Part shown: positions 1-12,189 of the stretch, piece after piece | How the letters are laid out: each line of letters opens with the position of its first letter | Position numbering within the stretch: position 1 is the stretch's first letter | NCBI GenBank assembly: GCA_039519185.1 | Contig: CM076854.1 | Coordinates: 17,519,192-17,583,191, forward strand | Source: Astragalus membranaceus | Lineage: Eukaryota > Streptophyta > Magnoliopsida > Fabales > Fabaceae | Direction: 5' to 3' | Length of the DNA stretch: 64,000 nt | Position numbers and translations under genes: made by a program | Notes under the pieces: model-generated | What the model was told of the DNA's origin: nothing | Databases searched by the model: none | The model's input: the letters and a program-made list of their open reading frames with translations, nothing else

Positions 1-690
1 TGATTGTGCTATAAAACAATGGGTTGCAGCCGAATCACATAATATACTGATAGAGTTATTGAAAACGGATCCCATACTCCTCAGTAAATTTGTCCGCAGG
101 TGAGACTTTCTTAGCATCCAAAGTGTTGATTCGCTCTCGTGTTGGAGCAGCTTGAGCTTCTTTGAAACTCTTCCTTGCTAGGCACTCTTTACCATAGTGA
201 CCCTCTTCATTATAATAATAGCACCGATTGATCTGTGCTGACGATTACCCTGGTAATGTCATCCACTGTTAGAACATCTTCTAGCCTTTGAAGAATCGAG
301 GAATTGCACCTGCTTTTCCTTTGATGAAATTTTCTTAGGACTTTGCATTCCGAATTGGTAATTCAACTACATTATTTCCTTTCCCATATTCCCTATGAGA
401 TCATCCTCGGTGACATAGGCTGGTTGCACTAATGCAGCATGATTAGTAAGAGTATAAGAACTGAGACCCTGACTCATACAAGCACGAAGGCCCATCTTAT
501 ACATCTTCATCCTCCATTCCTCATTCGGAGCATACTTTACCACTTGGTAAAACTGAGACAACTTCTCAATCTTAGCGATGTATTCTTCCACTGTCATGTC
601 ACCTTCCCTGAGGATGCACCGGTTGGATATTCCGGCCTTGGTTGAGGATTGCGTCTTGATCATCCATTTATAATTCCGCTTATGATGCAC
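1..690 (-). pseudogene. Ty3/Gypsy (chromovirus-like) gag and protease remnant
   Basis: Read on the minus strand, 690-367 encodes a retrotransposon gag core with the family signature REGDMTVEEY followed by KIEKLSQF. Further downstream (about 225-187) is a damaged zinc knuckle (CYYYNEEGHYGKEC, where the second cysteine of CX2C is a tyrosine). At about 42-9 is a protease-like DSAATH active-site motif. Only about 125 bases separate the gag core from the primer-binding site, so the N-terminal part of gag is missing. The frames shift between pieces. The element runs out of the window on the left; reverse transcriptase and integrase would lie there. The gag style and initiator-Met PBS fit a chromovirus such as Tekay/Del (inference). 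Non-functional. Confidence 0.8.
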
Positions 691-800
691 TAAGTATTAA
701 GTTGATCAGGCCCAATGTCTCTTAGCATCGTAAGTATAATTACTACAAGGACTAACAAGGAATCGACTCAACCCTAAACTAAGTCCGACTAGGTCGAACT

Positions 801-812
801 GCTCTGATACCA
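801..812 (-). promoter_or_regulatory. Primer-binding site (initiator tRNA-Met)
   Basis: On the minus strand this reads TGGTATCAGAGC, the usual complement of the 3' end of plant initiator tRNA-Met. It lies two bases inside the LTR end at 815, which fixes the element's orientation as minus. Confidence 0.85.
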
Positions 813-1264
813 ACTGTAACACCCCGACATTTTTATTTTGTAAAAATACCCAAGTGTACCATCCCTAGAACATCAGAGATATATTTCCTGCTTAGACACT
901 GAATATCACTATAAATTTTCGCTGAATATAAACCAAACAGTCTTATTTACAAACAAGACGATACGGTTCTCAGACCATAAACCATCAGCAGCTATAGTAT
1001 TCAGTATCATACAAGAAAGCGGAAGAAAGATGTAACACTAAATACATAACGTTGCAGTACATAGACAACAAAGGAAATCTAAACTTAAGCATAAAGCTAA
1101 GTCATCAGCAACTACCTGAGCTCCACCTACTCGTGTCTCTTGGATTTCTGCTGTCCATGTTTCTCTGTAAAATAACAACATATAAACAATGAGATACAAT
1201 CTCAGTGAGTTCTACCGAGACCCCTACTAACACTCTCGGTCAAATTATGGATTTGTTTTAACTT

Positions 1265-1525
1265 AACACGACACCGACTGCATTACTGCTAAACCCCGAT
1301 GAACGTGTTATTACTCTGCACGACACCGACTGCATTACTCCTAAACCCCGGTGAATCGCACAATAACAAAGTACGACACCGACTGCATGACTGCTAAACC
1401 CCGGTGTATCGCACAACAAACAAAGTACGGCACCGACTGCATGACTGCTAAACCCCGGTGTATCGCACAATAAACTTTTAACATAACACCGACTGCATTA
1501 CTCTGCTATATCCCCGGTGAACCCC
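1265..1525. repeat. Tandem repeat, five copies of ~51-57 bp, inside the LTR
   Basis: Copies begin near 1269, 1320, 1374, 1429 and 1486. Each carries the core ACACCGACTGCAT, then CTAAACCCCGG. The related LTR at 41847-44185 has a corresponding array (42300-42640) with CCGACTGCAC and AATGCAGAACCCGG cores, so the array belongs to the family but varies in sequence and copy number. Confidence 0.75.
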
Positions 1526-2084
1526 CTTACCAATAGCATTTTTTCCTATTGGCACGGAGCCTAAGGTAAGAGTGCATGATTACCCCGCCTTAGTATGTTA
1601 ACATGGGTCGTCACCCAACTCGATATAATAAATATATCTACAGACACATGAAATCAGGGTTCATTACCTCAGACAATCAATGAAACATTTAGTTCACATT
1701 ACAATTTAAATCCACGTTCACTCTCGCATACTAATTCATCACCTGTCAACACGTTTTACGTCCCCAAAAACAGTTCGTTTTGCCTTAAAAATAGAAAATT
1801 CAGTTAGGCCTCTGAATAAGCTTTCAAACGCATCTTAGAACACCTCAATCGGGTTCCTGGATCAAAAGTTATCAATGAATCATATCCGCACACGTATACT
1901 ATTATTCGGTTTTTCGAGACAATTTCAACTTCGAAAGTATTTTATAAAACCCTTTTGAAACATACCCAAAATCATGGCATTATAAGCCTAATATCATTAT
2001 AGAAGGGTTAGGAAAGGATTAGAAGAGAATTGGAATCGAAACGGAATCATTTCGGGCAATTTGTAAAATTTGGACAGAACCATG

Positions 2085-2195
2085 CGCACGGATCGTGCCC
2101 CTGGGACGCACGGATCGTGCGCCCTGTTAAACATTTTGAAAATCAGAAACCGAACCAGGCACACGGATCGTGCCCCTGGGACGCACGGATCGTGC
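2085..2195. repeat. CpG-rich dyad words (GCACGGATCGTGC, four copies)
   Basis: The 13-mer GCACGGATCGTGC, or a close variant, occurs as two pairs. Members of a pair are separated by CCCTGGGAC; the pairs are separated by about 45 bases of ordinary sequence. Each word is an imperfect palindrome. The surrounding LTR is AT-rich, so the block stands out by composition. A closely similar block lies in an unrelated LTR at 60961-61106. Confidence 0.85.
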
Positions 2196-2466
2196 TCATT
2201 TGACAGCATTGCAAAAATGGCCCTTTTCATGAAAAATCGCTTTTCTATTAATCCGAAACTCAGTCCGATCGATTCCTAACTCGAAAATAGACCGTACCAG
2301 GCAATATTCCAGTCCAATCAACATCAAACAATCAAGCAATTCAATCAAAAACTCAACAAATACGAAATTTCGTCAAAACGCGATATATTTCAAAATAACG
2401 TGTTCGACACAAAATCTTTCGAAACCAAATCACATAAAATTCATTTCAAAACGGAATAAACCTAAA

Positions 2467-2503
2467 GGTGAGTAAAACTCACCGATTGTGATGAAAATCA
2501 CAA
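2467..2503 (-). other. Conserved twin hairpin with splice-donor-like motif
   Basis: Two adjacent perfect dyads: GGTGAGT-AAA-ACTCACC (2467-2483) and TTGTGAT-GAAA-ATCACAA (2486-2503). In the element's own minus orientation the order is reversed and the junction reads ATCGGTGAGT, a strong plant 5' splice-donor match. The second hairpin recurs with an intact stem in the LTRs at 43478-43495 and 29434-29451. Confidence 0.7.
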
Positions 2504-2956
2504 ATAGCCGAGACTTTCCACGAAATCGCTTTTCCGACATAACCACACGAACGTTCCCCGTATAAGCTTTACGCTCCGACAACAATCAAATCCGCTCCCA
2601 ACCTTTGAACCTACAATCAATCACAAAAACTCCATGAAATTACTATTCATCGTCTTCAATCTTCAATTCACTATTCACACATAACCCCAATTTGAACCCT
2701 AACCTCTTGATTCTTCACAAACCCCAAATCAGACTTCAATATTTGCGCAATCCACCTTGAGCTCGCTCCCAAACACCATCCAAAGCTTTCCTTTGAGCTT
2801 GAACAACAAAAACCTCCTTTTTCCTCCTAAATTCGAAAATGGCAAAGTGAGAGAGAGTGAGTTGTTTGCGATGAAATTGGTACCAAATCGAAGAGGAAGG
2901 AACGCTGATCACTTTTCGTGTTGGAAGGAAGTCGTTTTGATGAGCCTTTGAACTTC

Positions 2957-3090
2957 ATTTTTCCTCTTCTTCTCCTTCACCCATTCTTTTCTCTTCTTTT
3001 CTTTTTTTCTCTCTTTTCTCTCTGTTTCTCTTCTCTCTCTGTACGCGTTTCCTTTCTTTCTTTCTTTCTTAATTCTTTTCTTTCTCACAC
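2957..3090. repeat. CT-rich low-complexity tract
   Basis: Long polypyrimidine stretch (TTCTCTTTTC-type), purine-rich on the element's sense strand. The same tract is in the LTR at 43855-43935. Apparent lysine/arginine-rich or serine/phenylalanine-rich ORFs here are composition artefacts. Confidence 0.8.
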
Positions 3091-3321
3091 ACAAACACAT
3101 ATATATTATTTAATATATAAGTGGTAACGTAGTCCAATTACCATATTGTCCTTAATCTCTTATTTCGTTCCGAATTGTTCTTGACCCGTATTATCCGGTT
3201 AACGATACAATGATAACCAATAAATAATTTTAGCACTCAATAAATTTACCAGTCAGTTACTAAATTAATTTAATTGGGTTAACACCCAAATAATTCTACT
3301 AATTATTTTGAGGATGTTACA

Positions 3322-3914
3322 CACTAAGCTTTAGGTTCGATTCTCCCCCACCAATCACTCTAGATTGGATGCAATAGGATGACCGGCGAATCCCTTTCAG
3401 GATACAATGGAGTTTTTTGACATGGTTTGCACATCCACACCAAGCGTATCGTCAACGGTATTTTACAGAACAATAGTTCCCAAACTTCAATTTGCGCATA
3501 AGAGAAGAAAGGAAAGGATTTGGAATATTGACTTTGGTAGAGTTTTGTGACTTATGAACAATCTATGTATCTACTTGTAAAGTTGTTCTATATATAGACT
3601 AACTCATACCATTTGGTGAAGAGAGGTGTCTCTCCATTTGAAGTCACAAGTCACACTCATCCAAGAATGAGTGCATCTCTTCACTAAAATGTATTTAAAC
3701 GAATAGTTACAATTATTCATATGAAAAAATACAACCACTAGTGAAAGCGACCAAAGGACGCACCTTTTGAACATGAACATTGTGTTTCTCTTTCACTTTG
3801 GTGTTTTTGGATTCCTATTATTTTGAAATCCCCAACACTCTACACGCAACTACATACACTAATCCATCGAGCCGCGTAGGACCACAATGGGCGGTAAAGC
3901 GCTAATAGCATTAA
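3322..3914. other. Unclassified repeat-derived spacer
   Basis: No convincing coding sequence. It contains GGTTCGATTCTCC near 3345, which resembles a tRNA-type B box and hints at a SINE relic. It also has an AT-rich tract ending in AATCCCCAACAC near 3837, which resembles LTR termini. Neither is good enough for a call. Confidence 0.4.
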
Positions 3915-4698
3915 TGTAACACTTTATCTACATTAGTAGTCATGTGAAGCTAAGTAATTAACCTTTCATGGTACACAAAAACGTGGAGTTAAAAATCTTT
4001 AAGAAAATATCAAGCTAAACCACCTAAGTTACATGTGTCCCACTATAGTTAACATAGAAATGTGCATTGAAACTCAATTAACATAACAATACAAGAGTCA
4101 TAATGTTACTACAAGTACATATTTCTGAAAAACTGGGAAAGCCCACAACATGCAAGCAAGAAAATTGAGATTTTGTCAACATTGAGCTTCAAGCTCCATC
4201 CATGGCAATTCGAGTTAGGAGCAGAATGGAAGGCTGAGATTAGGTTCAACGAAAAGAGCTCGAAAAATGGAAGGGAAAGGAGAAGAGAATACTTACATGC
4301 AATGAAGGTTTTGGCTGATCCTCCTTCTTCCTCCTTCTTCTCTCCCTCTCGGCCTTCTCCCTCTCTCTCGACCTCACCTCTCTTTCTTTTCTTTCTTTTT
4401 AAAATTCTGAGTGTCACTAATGTGTTAGAGTGAGAAATCAAATGTATATGAAAGGCTGAGTTGTTTTAAAAGGGGAGGAAATTACCAAAGTGTCCTTAGC
4501 TTAAAACTTTCACTTAAACTCCTTGTTTAAGCCATTAATCCATAGTTTAGATACGAATATCTTTTAATCCTATGGTTATCCCTTAATGTTGCTTTCTCGA
4601 CTATCCCATATCCGAGTCACGACTTATTATTTCACCCAAATAATTAAATCGTTCATAATTTCCATAAACCGAATCTTTAAAAATTTAGGGATGTTACA
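3915..4698 (-). mobile_element. Possible short solo LTR (Gypsy type)
   Basis: Starts TGTAACACTTTAT and ends GGATGTTACA, the same terminal style as the LTR at 815-3321. It shares the motif ATTACCAAAGTGTCCTTA with that LTR's terminal region (ATTACCATATTGTCCTTA). It abuts the left edge of the duplicated segment at 4699. In the sister copy (40010) no such LTR precedes the shared sequence, which supports an insertion here. I see no clean target-site duplication. Confidence 0.45.
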
Positions 4699-5315
4699 AA
4701 AGCCTTTTTAAAAAAAGTAGTACGTATTTTTCTAAACACAATTGGTTTACAAAGGAAAGCCTTTAAAAAAAAAGCTGTATTTTTCTCTTCAATCTCTTGA
4801 CTTCAGAATAGTTTGAAGCTTTTGAATATATCATACTTATAGTGGATCAAGTACTGTTTCTAATATATATCTGAGTTTTTTGTTTGTTTTCTTTTTTGCT
4901 TCTTTTGGTGCGCACTTGATTCTGTATATAGTGCACATGTTATAAATAAATTGTTCTCTAATGATATTTGTTATCTTTAAAATAAATTAAGGGTCATTAT
5001 TTCTAGATCCACTTGATTCCAACAAGCCTCTTTGCGGTCCTTTGCCTGAATTAAAAATGGTTTTCCCAGATAAGTATCGTATAACTACCACGAATTATTT
5101 ATTAATAAAATATTTTTATAATAATAATATTTTTAATATTTTGAATTATCATAAAAAGGATTTTAAAAATTATTTTAATATTGTTTACCTAACATGACTT
5201 AGTTTTCTTTGTTTTGTAAATCCCACCTACTTCTATTTGACAAGTGCTCAAGAGTAAAAAGTTAAACGGCCCAAATCAACTAGGGTTTCTAGCAATCTAC
5301 AATATATATGTATAG

Positions 5316-5800
5316 ATTATAGTGTGAGGCAGTCATAAGCATCTGGTAGAAACGTGAGGCAAAACTTCAACCATATTCCTATGCTTCAAGGATCGATGTG
5401 AGTCGAGCCAAAATTTCATCCCATAGACCTGCATATAACTATCCGAGGTTTGTTTCAAATTATCCCAAGTCATTTTTGACTAAATAATACTCATTCACAT
5501 GCAAATCTAGATCTACTTTTTCCCTATCTCTTTTTCTTAATTTTTTCTTTTGTAATATATTATAGTGTTTGGCGGTCATAAGCATCTAGTAGAAACGCGA
5601 GGCTAAACCTCAACCATATTCCTATGCTTCAAGAATTGATGTGAGTCGAGCCAAAATTTCATTTCAGAGACCTGCATATAACTATCCGAGGTCTGTTTCA
5701 AATTATCCCAAATCTTTTTTGACTTAATAATACTCATTCAAATGCAGATCTAGATATACTTTTTTCCTGGCTCTTTTTCATAATATTCTCTTTTTTAATA
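5316..5800. repeat. Two-copy tandem repeat, ~243 bp unit
   Basis: Units start near 5316 and 5559 with ATTATAGTGT and share CATAAGCATCT, GATGTGAGTCGAGCC and ACCTGCATATAACTATCCG. The same tandem structure, with one internal deletion, is at about 40886-41320. The tandem duplication is therefore older than the segmental duplication. Confidence 0.8.
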
Positions 5801-5998
5801 TTTGATTTTGATCTGTCACTAACATAATTTTATAAGATTGATGCCCAAAGAATCTAGGACAAGCATTCAGTGGAGCAAGGGAGACTTATCGGTATCATCA
5901 GATAGATTCTCAATCAGATCTTAAGGTACTAGTTAGAAACTAAAGATTTTAGCTGGAAATTTTTTAATAATTTCATTTATTACATTTACTTACAGAGC

Positions 5999-6000
<2 letters not shown>

Positions 6001-6066
<66 letters not shown>

Positions 6067-6067
6067 A
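6001..6067. repeat. (TA)n/(TG)n microsatellite
   Basis: About 50 bases of pure AT/TA dinucleotide followed by GTGTGTGTGTG. The sister copy near 41490 has only a short TATATATATA at the corresponding point. Confidence 0.9.
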
Positions 6068-6583
6068 GTATTGATTTATTAGAAAACAAATAATTCAGGC
6101 ATATAATTTATAGACTTTCAAATGTTTAATTTATTTTCTAACTAATAGATTCTCTTTAAGGTAAATACTGATAATAGGTATTGACGATTATTAAATACGA
6201 AAATAATTAATTTTTTGACTTTATTGTATAATTAATACATTTCTAATTAAAATATTTTGTTTTGTTAAATACATATATTATAATAATAAATATTATTACT
6301 TAAAATAATTTATTCAAAATGACATTTAAACCTAATGAATTTCTCTCCAACTCAACCTGCATTTTCGTTCTAGTCTTTTTCATAGGTATAAAATTATTTT
6401 AATGTAACAAAATAGAACGTTTTTTTCTTTTTCAATATAAATAAAAGAAAAGTTATAATTTATTATGCATACATAGCACAACTAACTTACTTTATATTTT
6501 TATATTTATCTATATCCTAAAGCCTTAATTTGGTCAAAATACTTACTTTGAATTCCAAAATTAATATATTTGTATTCATATAT

Positions 6584-6587
<4 letters not shown>

Positions 6588-6635
<48 letters not shown>
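6588..6635. repeat. (TA)n microsatellite
   Basis: About 45 bases of uninterrupted TA repeat. The run of isoleucine-tyrosine codons it creates in one frame is not a gene. Confidence 0.9.
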
Positions 6636-6638
<3 letters not shown>

Positions 6639-6959
6639 CATTTACAAAGTTTATAAAATTAAAAAATCTAACCCAAAACCTATGTTTCACGTTTTGTGTT
6701 CTTTCCTCAAATAAAAAATCTCATTTGTCCAAAATTGTGAAGCTCATTTGTCCAAAACCTACTTACTTTAACCCTTTCTTTATCCCTCTTTGACATATAT
6801 GATTGAAAATATATACTTGTAGGATTGAGATGATTTTTACTATGCTGGAGAATATTATATCCAATGTCTATTCAATTATATGCTTGCTATATGTGTTGTG
6901 TAGCTTAAGTTAGTCACCTTTTGTTTTTTAACTTTCTTTACCCTTTTCTTTCTTGTAGA

Positions 6960-7690
6960 CCCGTGTAGATATATGGAGGCGACAAAATCCAATTCTTGGA
7001 TCATTGTTATGTGTCTTGTTAAATGGAAATCATTGGTGTTGTCTATTTGTTATCCATCTCGATTATGGTCGAATATATTTTTCATCCTGACAATGATTGA
7101 CATAACTATCCAAACGACTGTGATTTCATTGATTAAATATGAGTGAAGCGGCAAGTTAATATGTGTCATATTCGATGTGTCATATTCGAGGAAGGTAAAT
7201 ACTAATCAATAAACTTTAATTTGAAATTGATATGTATGCTACTTTAGATTAACTATGATAACATATTGAGTTTATTTATCTGATTTTTACCATAAATTGT
7301 TATTGAATATGCATGTAAGCAGCTACGAGATGGAATATGGGCTATAGGCGATGCATCATTGGGAAATATGCAACCTGCTGCTTCAATCTCGAGAAGCCAA
7401 AGAAGGCCTTCAGGATGTGTGATTCCGAAAATGCCAAATGGTTATTCAACGGTCCACACTAGCTATATGATATGATATACATTGTTTATTATATTATAAT
7501 CACTAAGTTTTTTGTTCTTTTCCTTAGGGGGTTAAAGTAAGCCAAAATTAATACAAGTGAATTGGTTGTTGTTCTTGACAGCTTGCATGGATTGAACGCG
7601 TGGAAGTGGATGATAGAGCGCCGCCGAATATGTATAGACCGCCAGTTATTCTGGGTCTTGCCTTTGGAGCTAAACGCCTTGCAAGTTAAA
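6960..7690 (+). pseudogene. HD-ZIP class IV START-domain gene fragment, copy 1
   Basis: The parent family comprises plant epidermal transcription factors with a homeodomain, leucine zipper and START domain. Three exon-like pieces are visible. About 6960-7146 begins near EATKSNSWIIVM, a weak match to START. 7320-7451 follows an AG acceptor and encodes QLRDGIWAIGDASL, then RRPSGCVIPKMPNGYS, matching the conserved DGxWAxxDVS and RRPSGC...NGYS blocks. 7582-7688 follows CAG and encodes WIERVEVDDRAPPNMYRP, then GLAFGAKR, matching the family EHVEVDDR...AFGAKRW block. Compared with copy 2, about 12 codons between AKR and LAS are deleted, and a stop follows at 7686. No homeodomain or zipper is visible. 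Confidence 0.75.
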
Positions 7691-7750
7691 TAGAAGACAA
7701 GGTACGAGCAGCGGACTGTGCTAGTATTTACATATTCCTTTTTCATGTAT

Positions 7751-9964
7751 CTGTTATAGTAAGAAAAAAAAGCTTAGTAAGAATAAAAAGTTATATATGT
7801 ACATACATGTATAGCCCTCCATCAACATTGATCAAAATCACGTTCTAGATTAACATATCCCTTCTAGCAATGAACAAATTAGCCACTTTTCCAATGATTT
7901 AAAACATTAGTGCAAAAAAAGAAAACTTTGTGTGTCCTCCCCTTCTAGTAATGAACAAACCCTGCGAGACAAGTTAAATTTATGCAACAATCTTTAATAA
8001 TACACTTCAACATTTCTTAGGTTGTATTTACACATGTCACTCTCTAAACCATGGTTTGCAACATAGGCCTTTAAAATAGTTTAAAACATACCTTTTTTGT
8101 CCAACACTAAGGGATTGTTTTTCCTACACCTTTCAACTATTTAAATTTCAATTTTTGCTCTCAGTGACTATATTTTGACTACCTATTTTCCTTTTCGTAA
8201 ATGAGAACAATAGAATAAATATATGTTGCTTTGAACCTATTCCATTTCAACATTTCCTTTGACACTCTTCTATCTCCCTCAATTTGCACAAGTTTCTCAC
8301 CTTCCGACAAGCTCTATGAGAAACAAGCTCTCTTTCACTTGTGTTTCTTTTTTTCTAACAAGAGCATGAGCTAGGAGCCATTTAATATCTGAACTTTCCT
8401 CTCTCAGATTGGGTAATTTACAACCAAAATCATCCATTTAATCATCCAATATCTGAACTTTTCCAGTGCCACTATGAATCTTCTCCACAAATATCCAAAT
8501 CATCAAAGACAATATTTTAGCGTCTTCTTTATAATGATAGATACCCCATTGTTTCTCATATAATTGTATTCAGAATTATGTCTTGTCTTGTATAATCATC
8601 ACCCAGCTTAGTACTCTCAACACACCTATTTTTTTACGGCAAAAGTTAGCATCTCTTACTCCCTGTCATTTTACGATAGGTCTGATATCTTAGAAAGGTG
8701 AAATTAATGGTATTGTATCTTCGGTAATTTCAACCTCTAACCTATCATTGTGCATCCTTGTTTAAATTAACATTTCATATATTCTATTTCACTCTGATGT
8801 CATGGAAGTTTTTTGTTTTTGAGGCTTCTTCCATATTTCAAATCTTTCATTCATATTTCTCAACTCTCCGACTAAAACTATATATCATCTGCAAGACAAG
8901 AAAATGCAAGTTACACCACACCTTCTCTTGGATACATCCAAGTAGAAAGTTCGGTTAAGAGAATACTTGAATAGTTACGGTCTCAAATACAAGTTCGGTT
9001 AAGAGAATACTTGAATAGTTACCATAAACAAAAATGATGACATCAGAGAATATTTTATGCAAGCACTGTCATAACTATATGCATTTATAGTTATTCTAGT
9101 TACCATAATAAACACATAAAAAAATCCATAACTAACCTACAACACAATAACTAGATACAGTAATTCTAACAATCTATGATTTCTTTGTGTTAACTATGAT
9201 AATATAGTGACTTTATTTCTATGATTTAACAAAACATTATTTTTGAATATGCAGGTATTAGCCAAACACGAGTCAAAATAGGAGTGTTTATATAAGAATT
9301 TATAGCTCTTTTCGCTATAAATATCTGTCCAGGGATTAAAAAGTTTGTTGTAACCTTATCTTGGTGGTAGTGGATGTTGTCTATCCCTTGGTTGTGTGTG
9401 AGAGGTTACCTGCTCCATTGAAATGGATAGGCTAAGCTAGTACCTTAGTTTGATCACTTCTGATGGAGTAACATAGGGGTAGACTTTACTCGCCTTCTAA
9501 GCCGAACTTGAAATCACGACCTTTTTCTCCTGACACAAGAGTAGGTCAAAGACGTGAACTGGTTGGTCTCGGTTTTTTTTGAAAAGAAGTATTGTATAAA
9601 AATTTATAGCGTTTTCTAGGATACCTTATTCATTTTTAAAGGAGTAAAAGTTGTACTTGTCAATTTTTCTTTACTTTTCTTACTAATGAAAGCTAATTAT
9701 TTGAAAAAAATAAGGATATAACAAGGTTGGCGAAAGTTAATTACCTTTTATACACAATGATACCAATTAAAGCATATCACTTTCTATACCATAAGTTAGA
9801 TCCTAAAATACAATGGTGCGTCTTCGTAGTCTTAATTATTACGATTGCGGACTACAATGATTTTAATTTTGAGGCTTAGCGACTCACATATGATGCTCCA
9901 ACTTAGATAAATAATAATTTCAAATAAAATAAAAACATTTCAGCCAATCATTGTTGGTCTTTTG
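7751..9964. other. Non-coding repeat-derived region
   Basis: No gene supported. About 7920-8600 matches 22130-22420 in blocks such as CCACAAATATCCAAATCATC and ATAATGATAGATACCCC, so this is a dispersed repeat. 9133-9180 matches 46408-46455 (AACTAGATACA and following), extending the copy1/copy2 relationship. The stretch at 9360-9600 is unassigned. Confidence 0.55.
8947..9022. repeat. Short tandem duplication (44 bp period)
   Basis: The stretch starting AAGTTCGGTTAAGAG is repeated after 44 bases (8947 and 8991), identical over about 32 bases. Confidence 0.85.
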
Positions 9965-10643
9965 TGTTATACCCTAATTTTGCCCGGTCTTTTTATCATA
10001 ATCGCTTTAGTCCCGTGTCATAAGCCCATGGCATTTCAAGCACTGTTTTGTTTAAAGTCGGACCAAATTGTCCAATTGGGCCTATGTCCAACCTTTTGGG
10101 TTGTTTTTGTTAGCTTATCTAATTGGGCTTACGCTTTCTGTTTTGAATCAGTTTTAATAAGCAAGCTTAGGCCTAATGTTTTGGGTCGTTTGGGCCTACA
10201 TCTAACTTGTGGGCCAGTTTTATTAATGGGCCTATGGCTGGTTTTTGGACCTATTTTATCCTTTTGACCAAAAAACCATAAAAAAAATGATAATAAAATC
10301 AGATTTAAAACCCAAAATATAATAAAATCAGAATTAAAATTTAATTTACAATAATCCAAAAAATCTTAAAAAAGCCAAATTGTACAAAAAGTCCAAAAAT
10401 ACAAAATAATTTTAAAAAAATATATATACAAAAATAATATAATCTGAAAATACATAATAATCCAAAAAATCCAAAAAATACAAAACAATAGAAAACGAAA
10501 GCAGCAGCTGCCCATAGGTGAGCAAGTCTTTGTTCCAACCCTAATCTTGCTGAGAAAGTTTTCTCCTTGAGCTGGCCAAAACCTAAAATGGAAACAAAAT
10601 CAGGTCAGAATCGTTTTTTAATGGCCTAAACCGAATTTCTGCC

Positions 10644-10650
10644 TATATAA
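10644..10650 (+). promoter_or_regulatory. TATA box of left LTR
   Basis: TATATAA in the context CTGCCTATATAAACAAG, about 680 bases into the LTR and followed by CA-rich sequence. This is the likely U3/R core promoter. The equivalent is at 19318-19324 in the right LTR. Confidence 0.6.
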
Positions 10651-12189
10651 ACAAGTCTGAACAACAATTCACAGACACACGAAATTGACCAAAATCAGAG
10701 AACAATTATAGGATTTTTCACGCTAAAATCCTAATCACGAAACAACAAAAATTCTGACGGCAGTAGCAGCAAAAAAAAGTACCAGTAGGCAGTAATGGCA
10801 AAATGCGAATTTCAGAAGCTGGAAACCAGGTTGGTTAAATCTTATTTTTAGTTAGGTGTTTTGTTTTTTTTGCTTATTGTTTCAAATCTAAAAATGTGAA
10901 GATCAAAGAGTATTGTTGTTTAGTTCTGTTCCTATCAGTGATAATCAAAAAATATATGTATAGAGTTGGGTTTAGAATTTAGAATTAACACAGAGGAAAG
11001 ATAGACGTTAGGGAAGGGTGATAAAATCGTGAATGAGAACAAGAATACATTTCTACTATTACAAAATCAGATCAAGCAAGCATCAGTTTTTAGACATTGT
11101 CAAAAAAGAGTAGAACCCGTAGAGAAAAAAGAGCCAAAACTCACCTTCGGCCACCGCGTACGGTGGTCCCTGAAAAACTCCGGCACGAAATCCCTGACCG
11201 TCGCCGTCATCCCTCCCCCTTCTGAGTTCGCGAAGCACTCACGTTTCGTGTTCGCCACCCACCGGAAATGCTATCACGACGTCCCCTCCGTCACCGTCGC
11301 TGCAACCACCATCACCGGTGTGATCGCTGGCGAGCACCACCGCGTCCCTCCCTCCACCGTCGCCACCACGCGATGTCCGGCGTACACATAGTTACCTTTG
11401 CGAACCCCTGCTCGGTCGCCGTCATGGCGTCGTTCTCTCGCAGCACCGCGAGCTGTTCCCGTCCGCACGATCGTCCTCGTTCCCTCTTTGCCGTCGCGAA
11501 TCTTACCATCACCGCCTCGTGGACTGTCGCGAAAACTCAGAGAACCCGTCGTCGTTGCCGGACATGTTTGTTTCCACCCTTCGGCGAGCTTCACGCCGTC
11601 ACTCTCTTTCTCTCTCCGGTCGGCGTCGCTCCATCCCTCACTGTCGCCGGAGCACACGTCTTTCTCTCACCGCATAACCCTCTCGCTCTTCCCTGCGAGA
11701 TTTCTTTTCCCACTCCCCTGCAAGATTTTCGCTCTCTCTCCCTTGTGGATTTGCTGAAACGGCGCAGCACAAAAGGGAATGAATTAGGGTTGCAAAATTT
11801 TCGGTTTCCTCTTATATGCTGCCTTTTATTTATTTATTTATTTTATTTTAGGAAAAAACTCAGTTTACTAATTACCGCCCCTCAGTTTAATAATACACAC
11901 CTTCTGCGCATTAGCCCAAGGCCTCCAAAACGAAATTGGGCTTCCTTCTCACACCCCTGTGTTTCATTATTACAGCCTGCAAGCCCACCTTTTGAAACCC
12001 AGCCCAGTTCACAGAAATGAACTGGGCTCGTTATTTACACCACCCCTTTTTTTAATACAGCCCCCTGTTATTCACACCCCCTTTTTTTACAAAGACACCC
12101 CGTTTTCATTCTTTTCAAATTTTTCTACTATGAAACAATTTTATTTCACAAACTTACATTTTTCTAAAACAACAAATAAATTCATTCTC

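Larger units (their letters stand above)
815..3321 (-). mobile_element. 5' LTR of minus-strand Ty3/Gypsy element
   Basis: The LTR is bounded by TGTAACACCCC at 815 and GATGTTACA ending at 3321, giving TG...CA termini in the short inverted repeat TGTAAC/GTTACA. It is 2507 bp long. A related LTR lies at 41847-44185 and a more distant one at about 28750-30690. On the minus strand it has, in order, a purine-rich tract (CT-rich on plus, 2957-3090), a twin hairpin (2467-2503), a CpG-rich dyad block (2085-2195) and a five-copy tandem repeat (1265-1525). Short ORFs inside it are incidental. The other LTR is outside the window, so no target-site duplication can be checked. Confidence 0.85.
4699..7750. 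repeat. Segmental duplication, copy 1 (HD-ZIP IV relic)
   Basis: This stretch is colinear with 40010-45640. Shared landmarks are the start AAAGCCTTTTTAAA, the segment around CTTGATTCCAACAAGCC (5020 and 40547), a ~243 bp tandem repeat, the segment around GATGCCCAA (5840 and 41362), and the pseudogene exons. Copy 2 carries two extra insertions, so copy 1 serves as the empty-site reference. The shared pieces near 5000-5080 and 5830-5935 may be further exons, but I cannot assign them. Confidence 0.85.

Noticed and set aside
1258..1470. 70-codon minus-strand frame with repeated CDTPGFSSHAVG
   Set aside because: Translation of the 51-57 bp tandem repeat in the LTR.
5030..5080. Possible leucine-rich-repeat receptor exon (SNKPLCGPLPELKM)
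   Set aside because: Conserved between the two segment copies, but too short and without neighbouring repeats; could equally belong to the HD-ZIP IV relic or to neither.
6530..6793. 87-codon frame with an Ile-Tyr run
   Set aside because: Created by the (TA)n microsatellite.
11268..12020. 250-codon frame in the left Ogre/Tat LTR
   Set aside because: Same frame as 19773-20966 in the right LTR; lies in LTR sequence and lacks any recognisable domain.
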